Below the pieces are notes generated by a model. It was not told the DNA's origin, searched no databases, and saw nothing but the letters and a program-made list of their open reading frames with translations. Source: a bacterium (GTDB lineage: Bacteria; Bacteroidota; Bacteroidia; CAILMK01; JACPUW01). Taken from it: a stretch of DNA of 45,227 nucleotides. The first letter of the stretch is position 1. Every line of letters begins with the position of its first letter. The translations under genes were made by a program, and so were the position numbers. Below are positions 26,979 through 36,894 of this stretch, piece after piece. The DNA lies in assembly GCA_016124515.1 (NCBI GenBank), contig WGNN01000036.1, forward strand, positions 1-45,227. The letters are read 5' to 3'.

Positions 26979-28352
26979 TCAAATGTAAGGTTGATTTCTG
27001 TTCAGTGCCGATTGGTCTCTCATTTTGCGCCCCAGCAAATAGTAGCGCCAAGTGAGCAGCACTGCCGCCACACTAAGTCCTGTGAGCAAACCAAACCACA
27101 CACCGGTGGCACCCATGTCAAGGGTTTTCATGAGGTAATAGCCTACCGGCAATGAGATGATCCAGTAGGAAATGAGCGCAATGGAGGTGGGGCGTTTCAC
27201 GTCAGACAAACCACGCAGGGCACCCATTGCCAATACCTGTATGCCATCGGTCAATTGAAAAAATGCCGCTACCAACAGCAGCTCAGCGGCCAACTGTTGC
27301 ACTACTTCGCTTGGCACAAAAAGCACCGGAAGCGAGCGGTGAAATACCACTATCAGCAGCGCAAAGCACGATTCGGTGGCCAATATCATCAAATACAGCG
27401 ACTTACTGATGAGTGGAAGTTTATCAAGGTTTTTGGCTCCCACCAATTGGCTCACCCTGATGGTAGCCGTGGTACTGAGCCCCGTGGCAAACATGTAAGT
27501 GAAGGAGGCAATGCTGATGGCAATTTGGTGGGCGGCCAACTCATTTGACCCAAGCGTGCCTATAACAAGGGCGGCAAGGATAAAAGCTCCAGCCTCTAAG
27601 AAATATTGAGCGCCAATGGGAAAACCCAGTTTGAAGATATTTTTGAGTTGTTGCCATTCAAATTTCACTTTTACCAAAGCCTTGCGGTAAGGGATGTTTT
27701 TGCGGTGGAAATGCAGTATGGCCACGGCAATAAGCATCATAAGCAGGCGCGAAATAAGCGTAGCCCAGCCGGCACCTACTATGCCCATAGCGGGGAAACC
27801 CATTTTGCCATAAATAAACAAATAGTTGAGCAGGATATTTACCGCATTGGCAATCAGGCTGATGTACATGCCCGGTGTGGTCCACTCCATGCCGTCGTAA
27901 AAATGTTTGAGACTGAGAAAACCCACCAAGGGAACGAGAGAAAAAGCCAGTAAATTAAAGTAGCTCAGTGAGTTGTTTACTACTTCTACTTGTTGCCCCA
28001 TGTGGTAAAACAAGGGCTTGGCCAGCAAAGCAGCACCACACAAAAGCAGGGCAAACAGTAGGGTTGACCAAAATCCATTGCCCGCAATTTGGCTCAATGC
28101 CCCCTTGTCGTTGGCGCCGAAGGCATTGCCGGTTAACGTAGTAATGCCGGTAACCACGCCAATGGAAAACACGAGCAACAAGGCAAATACCGCATTGGCA
28201 AAAGAGGCGGAGGCAAGTTGCTGTGCCCCTAATTGTCCCACCATCAGGGTGTCAAACAGCTGTGTGACCATGTGCCCCACCTGTCCGATAATGACTGGAA
28301 TAGCAATGTGGATGTTTTTTCTTATTTCCTGATATAGAGGATGCGCTTTCAC
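26979..28352 (-). CDS. MATE family efflux transporter
   Basis: HIAIPVIIGQVGHMVTQLFDTLMVGQLGAQQLAS; 12-TM profile, duplicated halves. Confidence 0.92.
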   Translation of the reverse strand: MKAHPLYQEIRKNIHIAIPVIIGQVGHMVTQLFDTLMVGQLGAQQLASASFANAVFALLLVFSIGVVTGITTLTGNAFGANDKGALSQIAGNGFWSTLLFALLLCGAALLAKPLFYHMGQQVEVVNNSLSYFNLLAFSLVPLVGFLSLKHFYDGMEWTTPGMYISLIANAVNILLNYLFIYGKMGFPAMGIVGAGWATLISRLLMMLIAVAILHFHRKNIPYRKALVKVKFEWQQLKNIFKLGFPIGAQYFLEAGAFILAALVIGTLGSNELAAHQIAISIASFTYMFATGLSTTATIRVSQLVGAKNLDKLPLISKSLYLMILATESCFALLIVVFHRSLPVLFVPSEVVQQLAAELLLVAAFFQLTDGIQVLAMGALRGLSDVKRPTSIALISYWIISLPVGYYLMKTLDMGATGVWFGLLTGLSVAAVLLTWRYYLLGRKMRDQSALNRNQPYI

Positions 28353-28465
28353 GCTGCAAAAAAACTGCTTTTATCAGCGCTGATTTCCCGGCTAATCAGA
28401 ATTGTCTAAAAGTTTTTGAGCTACAAAGGTATGTTGCCGATAATTTGCGACCATAATTCAGAGAA

Positions 28466-29995
28466 ATGAAAAAAATATCATTGGTAATATTGGCTTTGTG
28501 CCTGCTACAAACATGGTTGATGGCGCAAGTGAAATACGAAGACCGACTTGAAATAGAGTTGAAAGATGACTATGAAGGGGAACAAATAATACCATTTGAC
28601 GATAAGGGTTTTTTGTTGTTGGCCAAAAAGAAAGGCACAGAAGGCGGGCAGGAAGAGTGGAAATTTGATGCCTACAACACCGACTTGCGGCTGGGACCTT
28701 CTTCCTCGTTCAAGCTTGATAAAGACTTTTATTTTTCTGATCGTTTCAAAACCGACGATTGTTTGTACCTGCTTTTCAAAAACCGCAAATACGAGTTTCT
28801 GATCATAAAACTGCGTCTTGAAGACATGCATGTTGAGCGTTCGGGGGGCCGACTTTTGAAAAAATCGGTGGTAACCAAGTTTGTGGTTCTGGGCGATTTG
28901 GCTTATTTGGTTGTGAGTGTAAAGGGCGATAACCACTTGCTTAGGGTTGACCTGAAAAACGACAAATCGACCATAATTCCTATTATGATTCCGGGCTTTA
29001 GCGCCAAAAGAACCTCGCTGGGCAATGTAGAAATTATGGAAGATGATGAAGAAATAATGGTGATGGTGAAGGGCTCAAAAAGCAAAAAAGAAAGCGAATA
29101 CTTCTCGCTGATACTGAACAACAACAGCAGCAAACCACAGGTTTTTCCGCTCAGCACCGATATTGAAGAAAACCTGGTGAACGTGTCGGCTACCAAAATT
29201 GACGGAAACAGCTACATATTTACCGGCACCTACAGTGATAGAAACTCAAGTTGGGCCACGGGATTGTTTTTTGCCAAAGGAAGCAATGGCAAACTCGACT
29301 TTATCAGGTTTCATTCGTTCCTTGATTTGAAGAATTTTCTGGATTACCTGCCTGAAAACAAAGCGAACAAGATTGAGAAAAAGCGCGACCGAAAAATGGC
29401 CAAGGGAAAGGATTACGACCTGCATTACCTCATGGCTATGCACCATATTATTGTTACCGATGAAGGCTATTTGTTTCTTGGCGAAGCCTACTACCCAACC
29501 TACCGAACCGAAACGTACACCAGCACTTCTACTGTAAATGGCCGTGTAGTAACCACCACCAATACACGCACCGTGTTTGACGGATTTAAATACACGCACG
29601 CGGTTTTGGCCATGTTTGATATGAGTGGCTATTTGCGTTGGGACATTTGCTTTAAAATGGATCCGTTTTACAAACCTTTTTATGAGAAAAAATTTATTTC
29701 GGTAGCGCTCAACAAGCAGGAAGCCATAAAAATGGTGTACGTAGATGGAAACTCAATAAACATGAAAGCCGTGTCGTTTAGCGGCAAAGAAATGAAAACC
29801 ACCAGCGACGACTTTATGCAAACGGGTGAAAAAAATTCGAAAACCATTACCTATTTCTCCTACATAGACTTTTGGTTCGACGATTATTTTATAGCCTACG
29901 GAGCGCAAACGGTTAAAAACACCGAGCTCAAAGGCGAAGACCGCAAACGCAAAGTCTATTTTGTGAACAAAATAAAGGTGAACACCAATTTGTAG
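28466..29995 (+). CDS. Hypothetical secreted protein
   Basis: Signal peptide MKKISLVILALCLLQTWLMAQ; no family recognised. Confidence 0.75.
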   Translation: MKKISLVILALCLLQTWLMAQVKYEDRLEIELKDDYEGEQIIPFDDKGFLLLAKKKGTEGGQEEWKFDAYNTDLRLGPSSSFKLDKDFYFSDRFKTDDCLYLLFKNRKYEFLIIKLRLEDMHVERSGGRLLKKSVVTKFVVLGDLAYLVVSVKGDNHLLRVDLKNDKSTIIPIMIPGFSAKRTSLGNVEIMEDDEEIMVMVKGSKSKKESEYFSLILNNNSSKPQVFPLSTDIEENLVNVSATKIDGNSYIFTGTYSDRNSSWATGLFFAKGSNGKLDFIRFHSFLDLKNFLDYLPENKANKIEKKRDRKMAKGKDYDLHYLMAMHHIIVTDEGYLFLGEAYYPTYRTETYTSTSTVNGRVVTTTNTRTVFDGFKYTHAVLAMFDMSGYLRWDICFKMDPFYKPFYEKKFISVALNKQEAIKMVYVDGNSINMKAVSFSGKEMKTTSDDFMQTGEKNSKTITYFSYIDFWFDDYFIAYGAQTVKNTELKGEDRKRKVYFVNKIKVNTNL

Positions 29996-30042
29996 GGCGG
30001 TTTCGTATTATTTGACTTTATAGTTACACTTTTGCGCCCTTA

Positions 30043-31128
30043 ATGCCGCACATGTATCGTTTAGTTTGTTTTTTGTGTCTGTTGGCGCTTAGCAACCCGC
30101 ATGCACAGGCCCAATTGGCTGCCGATTGTTTTTCAAATCCCAACCCTGCCGACCTTCGCTTTGTTGACTCGGTTTACAACCAACTCACCACACGCGAGCG
30201 CATTGGCCAAATGATTTTTGTGGCGGCGGGTACCTTGGGCGCCGGCGAAACCGAACTGGTAAAGCTGGTAAAAGAGCAAAAAATTGGTGGGATAATCTAC
30301 CTGGGCGGCACGGCCAGCGATTTCAAAAAGATAGGAGCGACCCTCAACGAAGCCAATGCCAACCAAGTTCCATTGATTTATAGCCTCGATGCGGAACCAT
30401 CGCTCATCCGCTATAAATTGAAAAACGTAGGAACCTTTATTAAAACCAATGAGCTGCTAAACGAACGCATGGTTGACTCGGCAGTGGCCTTGATTGACTC
30501 CATGCTGTACGATGTGAGAGTGGGCATCAACTACGCGCCGGTTTGTGATATGACGCCCGACAATGTGGTAATAGGCCACCGAAGCTTTGGCAGCGACGAG
30601 CAAAAAGTGCTGCTGTTGTCAAATGCCTTTGTAAGTAAAAGTCTGGCAGATGGCATTTTGCCGGTGGTGAAACATTTTCCCGGTCACGGCTTTGTGCAAG
30701 GCGATTCGCACAAGCAATTGGTGTATATAGATGGCGAAATGAAAGAGCTGAAAGTGTTTAGCCAAATGATACAAAAAGGGGCGCCTGCGGTAATGGTGGG
30801 GCATATTGCGGTTAAGAACAACCACTTTGCAAGCGAACAACCCGCCACATGTTCGCGCAAAATCGTGACAGACTTATTGCGCGATTCCCTTGGTTTTCAG
30901 GGGCTTGTGTTTACCGACGCACTCAACATGGGCGCGGTAAGCAGTATTGACAATGCGGGATTTTTGGCCATGCAAGCCGGTTGTGATGTGATTTTAATGC
31001 CTTTGAATGTGGTGCAGGTGATAGAAAGTGCGTTAAAAAAAGCAAAGGAGGACGAAATATTCGCCCTCCAAATTGAAGCTTCCGTGAAGAAAATTCTGCT
31101 TTTAAAACACTTACAGGGTTTAATATAA
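30043..31128 (+). CDS. Glycoside hydrolase family 3 (NagZ-like beta-N-acetylhexosaminidase)
   Basis: KQKIGGIIYLGG-like strand, VVKHFPGHGFVQGDSH, GLVFTDALNMGAV; signal peptide. Confidence 0.9.
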   Translation: MPHMYRLVCFLCLLALSNPHAQAQLAADCFSNPNPADLRFVDSVYNQLTTRERIGQMIFVAAGTLGAGETELVKLVKEQKIGGIIYLGGTASDFKKIGATLNEANANQVPLIYSLDAEPSLIRYKLKNVGTFIKTNELLNERMVDSAVALIDSMLYDVRVGINYAPVCDMTPDNVVIGHRSFGSDEQKVLLLSNAFVSKSLADGILPVVKHFPGHGFVQGDSHKQLVYIDGEMKELKVFSQMIQKGAPAVMVGHIAVKNNHFASEQPATCSRKIVTDLLRDSLGFQGLVFTDALNMGAVSSIDNAGFLAMQAGCDVILMPLNVVQVIESALKKAKEDEIFALQIEASVKKILLLKHLQGLI

Positions 31129-32889
31129 TTGCACTTTTTGGTATGTGAGGCGGTGGTTAGTCGTTTCTATTCTTACTATATATATTCCTGTTTTTAAGTT
31201 ACTTACATCTACCTGTTGCATACGGGTTTGCAACACGGTTTTTCCTTCCATATCTATAAAGGTTATCAGCACAGCTTCGTTGGTATTTACTTTTACAAAA
31301 CCATGCGCCGGGTTGGGATAAAGACTCACCTCCAGTGGGCTTTCTTCGGTGCCGGTGCTTACGGTATGCTGTTCGGCTTGCAGGCCTTCAGGTTTTTCCA
31401 AAGCCAATTGCGGTTGGCTCACCTGGGTGCATGTGGTGTAGCTGCCGGTGGCATATCGCTCTTCGGCACTTATTCTCAGGCCTGCTTTTTTGCCATTGTA
31501 GTGCAATATAAACGGGCTTTCATTTTGCAGATAGAGCGATGATTCGTCAATCTCGGTTGATTTTTCCGGTTTCATTTTGCCCTTTACCACATTGCCGTTT
31601 TCGTAGTGGCCGCTGCCACTCACATAGTAGTTTCCATACAAAAAGCTTGGGTTGGTTATTTGGTTGCCAATAAGGTTGAGCGAATCCGCGGCTCCGGGGT
31701 TTACAATCAAACCATAGAGTTCGGCGGTGTTTTTAAAGAAGGTATTGTACGGACCGTTTTTGCCGTGCGAATCGTCAACCACTATATTTTGTACTATGTT
31801 GCCTTCAAACAAATTGGCAAAAGGGTAGTTGCCGTGCAGCACCAAATCGCCGGATGAATTGCCGGGCAATTGGGTTTCTTCCCAATGGGGTTTCACGCTG
31901 TAGTTGTAGGCAAGCACATTGCCATTGGCACCTGCCTGCAAAATCATGGCATGGCGCAGGTATTCAAATATGTTGTTCTCTACCAGGCAGTTGCTCGATC
32001 CGTATTGCAGCAACACGCCGTAACCTTGTCCGCCGCCGCCGTAGGCATTCGCAAATCTGAAAAATGATCCGCTTACCGTAATGTTGTGGCTGTTGGTAAT
32101 TTCTACATGGGCAAAATTGCAATACTCGCTCGTGGTGTTTTGTACAAAACAGTTGTGTGCGTAGTTGAACTTGATGTTGCTTGTTTGGCTTGCGGTGGTG
32201 TCGTTTCGCAGGATTTGTAAGCAGCTCACTCCGGCGTTTTCTACCGGTTGTACTTTGTTTATACGGGTTTTGCCACCTTTTGAAAGTTGTAGGCGCAGGG
32301 CTTCTTTCAGGATCACGGTATTGCTTTCAATGTTTTGAATTTCAACAAATTGTGCAATGGTGCCTTTGGCCCAATCAGAGGTGGTGAGCTTGGATTGTGG
32401 CAAGCAAAGTTTTAGAATATCGCCTTTTGCCAGGCCATTGGTGTTGTTTAGGTACAACACATTGTCACCCGCCAAAGCATCCTGTGCCAGCGGATACACC
32501 TGTGGCAGCAATTGCCCTTGAAACACAATGGCATCGCGTTCTTCGCTCAGGTTGAATGCCAACACGGTTTGGTTGCCATCGCCTTGTAGCACCACATTGC
32601 TTGGCACCACTATGCTTTCGTTAAACAGATATACGCCGGGCCCCAAAATGATGGTTCCGCCTTCCGCTCCCAGTTTTTCAATGGCAGCTTTCAGTGCGTT
32701 GTCAACCGGTTTTTTGCCGTGGTTTTCCGAAGTAAAATGTCTGATTTCCAATGTTTTTCCACTTTGGTGGGAGGTAGCTTCATTGCCCGCTTGTGTCCAG
32801 GTGGCAAATCCACCTTTTATTTCACCTGCCTGTGCTATCAATGCCATCAGGCAGGTAATTGTAGTTGCTAAGAGTACCTTTTTCATCAT
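31120..32889 (-). CDS. Right-handed beta-helix (pectate-lyase-like) protein with T9SS sorting domain
   Basis: GGTIILGPGVYLFNESIVVPSNVVLQGDGNQT; C-term VSLYPNPAHGFVKVN...LKTGIYIVRI. Confidence 0.85.
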   Translation of the reverse strand: MMKKVLLATTITCLMALIAQAGEIKGGFATWTQAGNEATSHQSGKTLEIRHFTSENHGKKPVDNALKAAIEKLGAEGGTIILGPGVYLFNESIVVPSNVVLQGDGNQTVLAFNLSEERDAIVFQGQLLPQVYPLAQDALAGDNVLYLNNTNGLAKGDILKLCLPQSKLTTSDWAKGTIAQFVEIQNIESNTVILKEALRLQLSKGGKTRINKVQPVENAGVSCLQILRNDTTASQTSNIKFNYAHNCFVQNTTSEYCNFAHVEITNSHNITVSGSFFRFANAYGGGGQGYGVLLQYGSSNCLVENNIFEYLRHAMILQAGANGNVLAYNYSVKPHWEETQLPGNSSGDLVLHGNYPFANLFEGNIVQNIVVDDSHGKNGPYNTFFKNTAELYGLIVNPGAADSLNLIGNQITNPSFLYGNYYVSGSGHYENGNVVKGKMKPEKSTEIDESSLYLQNESPFILHYNGKKAGLRISAEERYATGSYTTCTQVSQPQLALEKPEGLQAEQHTVSTGTEESPLEVSLYPNPAHGFVKVNTNEAVLITFIDMEGKTVLQTRMQQVDVSNLKTGIYIVRIETTNHRLTYQKVQLY

Positions 32890-33405
32890 GACCTCGTGTT
32901 TAGTTGTTTTTGATGGGACGAAGGTCTTAATGTGTTCGGTAAACAACTGAAAATAAGCGGTAAAAAACTACAATACTTAGATGAAAGTTTCGAAAATCAA
33001 TTCAGGCTTTTCAGGAGCGGTTTTTTACAAGTGTATTCGATGAAATGGGGTATTCATCGGATGTAAGTGGCTGTGTTTTGGTGGAAGTGGAAAATGAGCC
33101 TTGGGAAGGCTGTTCCGAAAACGGGAATGAATACAGGTGTAAATATTTTTTACCACAAATTGTCTGTAGCTACACATGGTATTTAAAACACGTTTAAAAC
33201 CGCGTGGAGCCCATATTTGGCAAATGTGAAAAGCTGTGAAAAAAACAAAACAATTTATTAAAAGTGCCTGCACTTGTACAGAAGCAAAAAAAGCATAGAT
33301 TTGAGCAGGTTTTAGGTAATAAAAGGACGTTTTGATAAATAGTTGCACCAATATTTACTTGTGGAATTATTGTTGAGTGTTAAATTTTTCTGAACCATTA
33401 AATGC

Positions 33406-33606
33406 TTGGGAATGTCAAAGAAGATTAAAGGTTTCAAATTTCAAGGTCTGTTCATGGAACTTACTTTGGTTGTTGTAAATGTGTTTTTGGTTTTGGCGCT
33501 TATTTTTATCTGGAACAATTTTTTTCAGGACCAACAGGCGAGCAAAGACAAAGACTTTGAGTACCAATATGTACGCGCAGGCGAAGACAGTCAAGGAACA
33601 AAATAG
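33406..33606 (+). CDS. Small hypothetical single-pass membrane protein
   Basis: 66-aa ORF with one hydrophobic helix. Confidence 0.4.
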   Translation: MGMSKKIKGFKFQGLFMELTLVVVNVFLVLALIFIWNNFFQDQQASKDKDFEYQYVRAGEDSQGTK

Positions 33607-33651
33607 TCCACCGCTTCCTCTTTTCAAACGTTACAACCAATCTATAAGCGC

Positions 33652-35265
33652 CTACTTTTCAATAAGTTGGTAGCTGAAAAACAAAAGGGCATCAGGGTCT
33701 ATCTCCCAAGAATCTATCATCAGCTCGGAGCTTAAATTGAAAGTAGTTCTTTTGCTGTTTACAGGCAAATCAAACATCCGCACTCCGTCTTCCCCTTTTA
33801 TACGTATTTGCAAATTGAAAGTATAGAGCTCCTTTTGCTCTTGTACCACCTTCAGTGTCAGTTTGTTTGGTGCTTTTGATGGCTTGCTTACAATTTTGAG
33901 TTTTGGATGACCCGCCCGGCGCAACCACTGCTCAAAAAACGGGCGCATATCTCTTCCGCTTACTTCATTTACCACATGTACAAAATTGCGGCTGTAGGCA
34001 TTGCCCAGTTGGTAGCGTGTGTAATATTGCTTTATGCATTGCCAAAAAACCGAGTCGCCCAGCTCATTGCGCAGCATGTGAAGCACCCAAGCCCCTTTTT
34101 CGTAAGCGTTGGGATTGAGCATACTGTTTATATTGGTGCTTAGTGTATCAACCAAAGGCAGGCTCACTTTTTTGTTGAAATTCAGGGCTTTTTGCCGCTC
34201 TTCCTGCATGCGTTTGTTATAGGCTTCCTTGCCAAACTGATCCAACACATACAAATCGGTGAGGTAGGTGGCAAAGCCTTCGCTCAACCACAGGTGGCTC
34301 CAGTCGGCTTCGCTTGCCGAATTGCCAAACCACTGATGCGCTATTTCGTGGGCAATAAGGTCTTCCACCTGTTTTTCGCCATCTACCGAGCCTTCAAAAT
34401 AAAAGATACAGCCCGCATTTTCCATTCCGCCGTAGCGGGTTTTGCTTTGCACATTCGCCAGCTTTTCATAAGGATAAGGCGCTATTTTGTGGCTGAACCA
34501 TTTCAGTACTTCGCATGCCACGGCATAGTCGGCAAAGCCTTCGGTATGCTGCTGTTTATATACCCAGCTAGTTACCGGCACTTCGTTGGCCATGCAACTA
34601 TCGCTCACCGCAAAATTAGCCATGCCAACCACCATCACTTTGGTAGGCAGGGGCACGTGACTGTGGTATTTGGTTCGGCTTATGCCATTGGCCAATTCTT
34701 TATGCAACACCAATTCGCCATTCGATACCACTTTGTATTGCGAGGGATGTTTTACATCAAAAGTTACCAAAGCTTTGTCGGCCGGGTGGTCTATACACGG
34801 AAACCAATAGTGCGCCCGGTTTGGCCAGTTGTCGCCAAAAACCGTAAGATCGCCAAAGCTGTTTTTTGAAATAATCAAACCATCGGCGGGTTTTCCTTTG
34901 TATTTGATAATGAGCTCATAAGCCTGTGCCGTTTCCATTGCCGAACTGAAGTTGATAATGATTTCATCATCAATATGTTTCCAGTCTTTAACAGGAAAAC
35001 CACAACTTACTTTCAGCACTTCCATGCCTGTATTGTCCTCGTTTTTTGAGTCGAAGTCAAAAACCACGCTTTGGCCATTGCTCATGGCTTTAAACAATAT
35101 GGTGGCTTCACCTTCAATGACTTCTTGTGGGTTGCTCAGGTTGAGTGCTATTTTGTAGCTTACCACATCAATGGCACTCACCACAGCTTTGGCAGGCTGC
35201 ACCGAAAAGCCCCAAAAAAGCATCATGAAAAGCAGAAAGATCCAAGTGCTTGCAATTTTTCTCAT
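33652..35265 (-). CDS. M1-family metallopeptidase
   Basis: GGMENAGCIFYFEGSV; HEIAHQWFGNSASEADWSHLWLSEGFATY zinc motif; signal peptide. Confidence 0.94.
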   Translation of the reverse strand: MRKIASTWIFLLFMMLFWGFSVQPAKAVVSAIDVVSYKIALNLSNPQEVIEGEATILFKAMSNGQSVVFDFDSKNEDNTGMEVLKVSCGFPVKDWKHIDDEIIINFSSAMETAQAYELIIKYKGKPADGLIISKNSFGDLTVFGDNWPNRAHYWFPCIDHPADKALVTFDVKHPSQYKVVSNGELVLHKELANGISRTKYHSHVPLPTKVMVVGMANFAVSDSCMANEVPVTSWVYKQQHTEGFADYAVACEVLKWFSHKIAPYPYEKLANVQSKTRYGGMENAGCIFYFEGSVDGEKQVEDLIAHEIAHQWFGNSASEADWSHLWLSEGFATYLTDLYVLDQFGKEAYNKRMQEERQKALNFNKKVSLPLVDTLSTNINSMLNPNAYEKGAWVLHMLRNELGDSVFWQCIKQYYTRYQLGNAYSRNFVHVVNEVSGRDMRPFFEQWLRRAGHPKLKIVSKPSKAPNKLTLKVVQEQKELYTFNLQIRIKGEDGVRMFDLPVNSKRTTFNLSSELMIDSWEIDPDALLFFSYQLIEK

Positions 35266-35328
35266 GTTACGAAAATGCGATTTTTTGCAAAACAAGCAAG
35301 GAAATTTGGGTTTTTAGCCCGCCTTCTA

Positions 35329-35688
35329 TCAGATGGAGTCGAGTTGATGCCGGGTCAGTTCGTTTTCCACCTCGCCGGTATTGCGGGTTCCGGCGGGTTC
35401 AAAAAGCAGCACTTCCACCTCGTTTTCTGCAATGGGTCGGTGTTCTATTCCGCGTGGTATCACCACCATTTCGCCTGCCGAAAGAGCCAATGTTTCCGTG
35501 CGCAATTCAATTTTCAATTCGCCTTTCAGCACATAAAAAAGCTCGTCTTCATTGGCATGGCTGTGCCACACAAATTCACCTTTCAGCCGCGCTACCTTCA
35601 CTTCTTGTCCATTGAGTTGGGCTATAATCTTTGGATTCCAATAGTCTTTTACCTGTTGCGCTTTCAGGGCGGGGTTTATTACTTTCAT
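35329..35688 (-). CDS. Cupin domain protein
   Basis: WHSHANEDELFYVLKGELKIEL ... GEMVVIPRGIEHRP. Confidence 0.9.
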   Translation of the reverse strand: MKVINPALKAQQVKDYWNPKIIAQLNGQEVKVARLKGEFVWHSHANEDELFYVLKGELKIELRTETLALSAGEMVVIPRGIEHRPIAENEVEVLLFEPAGTRNTGEVENELTRHQLDSI

Positions 35689-35810
35689 GTTAAAAAATTT
35701 TGTTATGCCATGCATTGCTTCATTTCAGCTACAAAAGCCGATGCGGTTTGCGATTGCGGCGTAAAATGTAAGTGAAATAAGGCAAATAGCAGGCTGAGGT
35801 GGTGATTGTG

Positions 35811-36140
35811 CTATTTGTACGAGTCGTTGTACAACTTGATGATACCCAGAAAACCCATGTAATTGCACGACACGATGAGCCCTATAATGCGTTGTCCTTC
35901 TTCGGTTTGCAAACTCCATTTTTCAATGGGCGGAAAGTTGGATGTGATAAACAGGAGCAGCAACGAAAATCCCAGAACGATAAGCAGATAGCTCAGGCGT
36001 TTCATAAGCGCCAGTACATTGCAGATAGCCAAATACATATATATACCAAACCAGAAAAGCGGATCGCTTTGCCCCAGTTGCAGCAGGGCAAAGGCCAGAA
36101 ATGCTAATGCGGGCAATAAGTATAAATACCGAGCTTTCAA
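35811..36140 (-). CDS. Hypothetical membrane protein
   Basis: Four hydrophobic segments in 109 aa. Confidence 0.55.
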   Translation of the reverse strand: MKARYLYLLPALAFLAFALLQLGQSDPLFWFGIYMYLAICNVLALMKRLSYLLIVLGFSLLLLFITSNFPPIEKWSLQTEEGQRIIGLIVSCNYMGFLGIIKLYNDSYK

Positions 36141-36156
36141 TTCGGCTCAAATTTAT

Positions 36157-36894
36157 TCACGAATTGCACAATTGGGCAAACCTGTCGAGAATAATGCCGG
36201 TGGCTACAGCAGCGTTGAGCGATTCGGCAGCACCAAAGCGCGGAATGGTAATGGATTCGGTGCAGCAGGCCTTCACTTCTTCCGATATTCCATCGGCTTC
36301 GCTGCCTATTACCAAGTGGCAGGGCGTGTTCAATGTATTTATATGGTGCAGGTTGGTTCCGTTGAGCATGGCGCCATACACCTTGTTTTTCCACTTTATT
36401 TGCTCAGTTTGGCGTTCAAAAATATGTACCCTGAAAATACTGCCCATTGTGGCTTGCACCACTTTCGGACTAAATGGGTCAACGCAGTGGTTGATACAAA
36501 AAAGTTGCGAAAGGCCATACCAGTCGGCAAGCCTGATGATGGTGCCCAAATTACCGGGGTCGGCAATGCCATCGAGCACCAAAGAAACCGGTGCCTCCAC
36601 CTCCGTTTTTTCTTCAGGTATTTTTACCAGCGCCAAACCAAAATGCGGTTGCTTCAATTGCGAAATTTCATTAAGCATTTTTTGTGGTGTAAACTCTACG
36701 TAATCAGGTAGTTGGTCTTTGTTTTCAGTGTCGGTAATCCAACATTTTTCCACCTGATAGTCACTCTTAAATAGCTCGCTGAGTACCTTTCTGCCCTCGG
36801 CGATAAACAATTTGTTTTTGAGCCTGTATTTTTTAATAGCAAGCGACTTGATAAGTTTGACCTGATTTTTAGAAATTACTTGACTATACTCCAT
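36157..36894 (-). CDS. TrmH/SpoU family RNA methyltransferase
   Basis: LVLDGIADPGNLGTIIRLADWYG; HLVIGSEADGIS; AESLNAAVATGIIL. Confidence 0.93.
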   Translation of the reverse strand: MEYSQVISKNQVKLIKSLAIKKYRLKNKLFIAEGRKVLSELFKSDYQVEKCWITDTENKDQLPDYVEFTPQKMLNEISQLKQPHFGLALVKIPEEKTEVEAPVSLVLDGIADPGNLGTIIRLADWYGLSQLFCINHCVDPFSPKVVQATMGSIFRVHIFERQTEQIKWKNKVYGAMLNGTNLHHINTLNTPCHLVIGSEADGISEEVKACCTESITIPRFGAAESLNAAVATGIILDRFAQLCNS

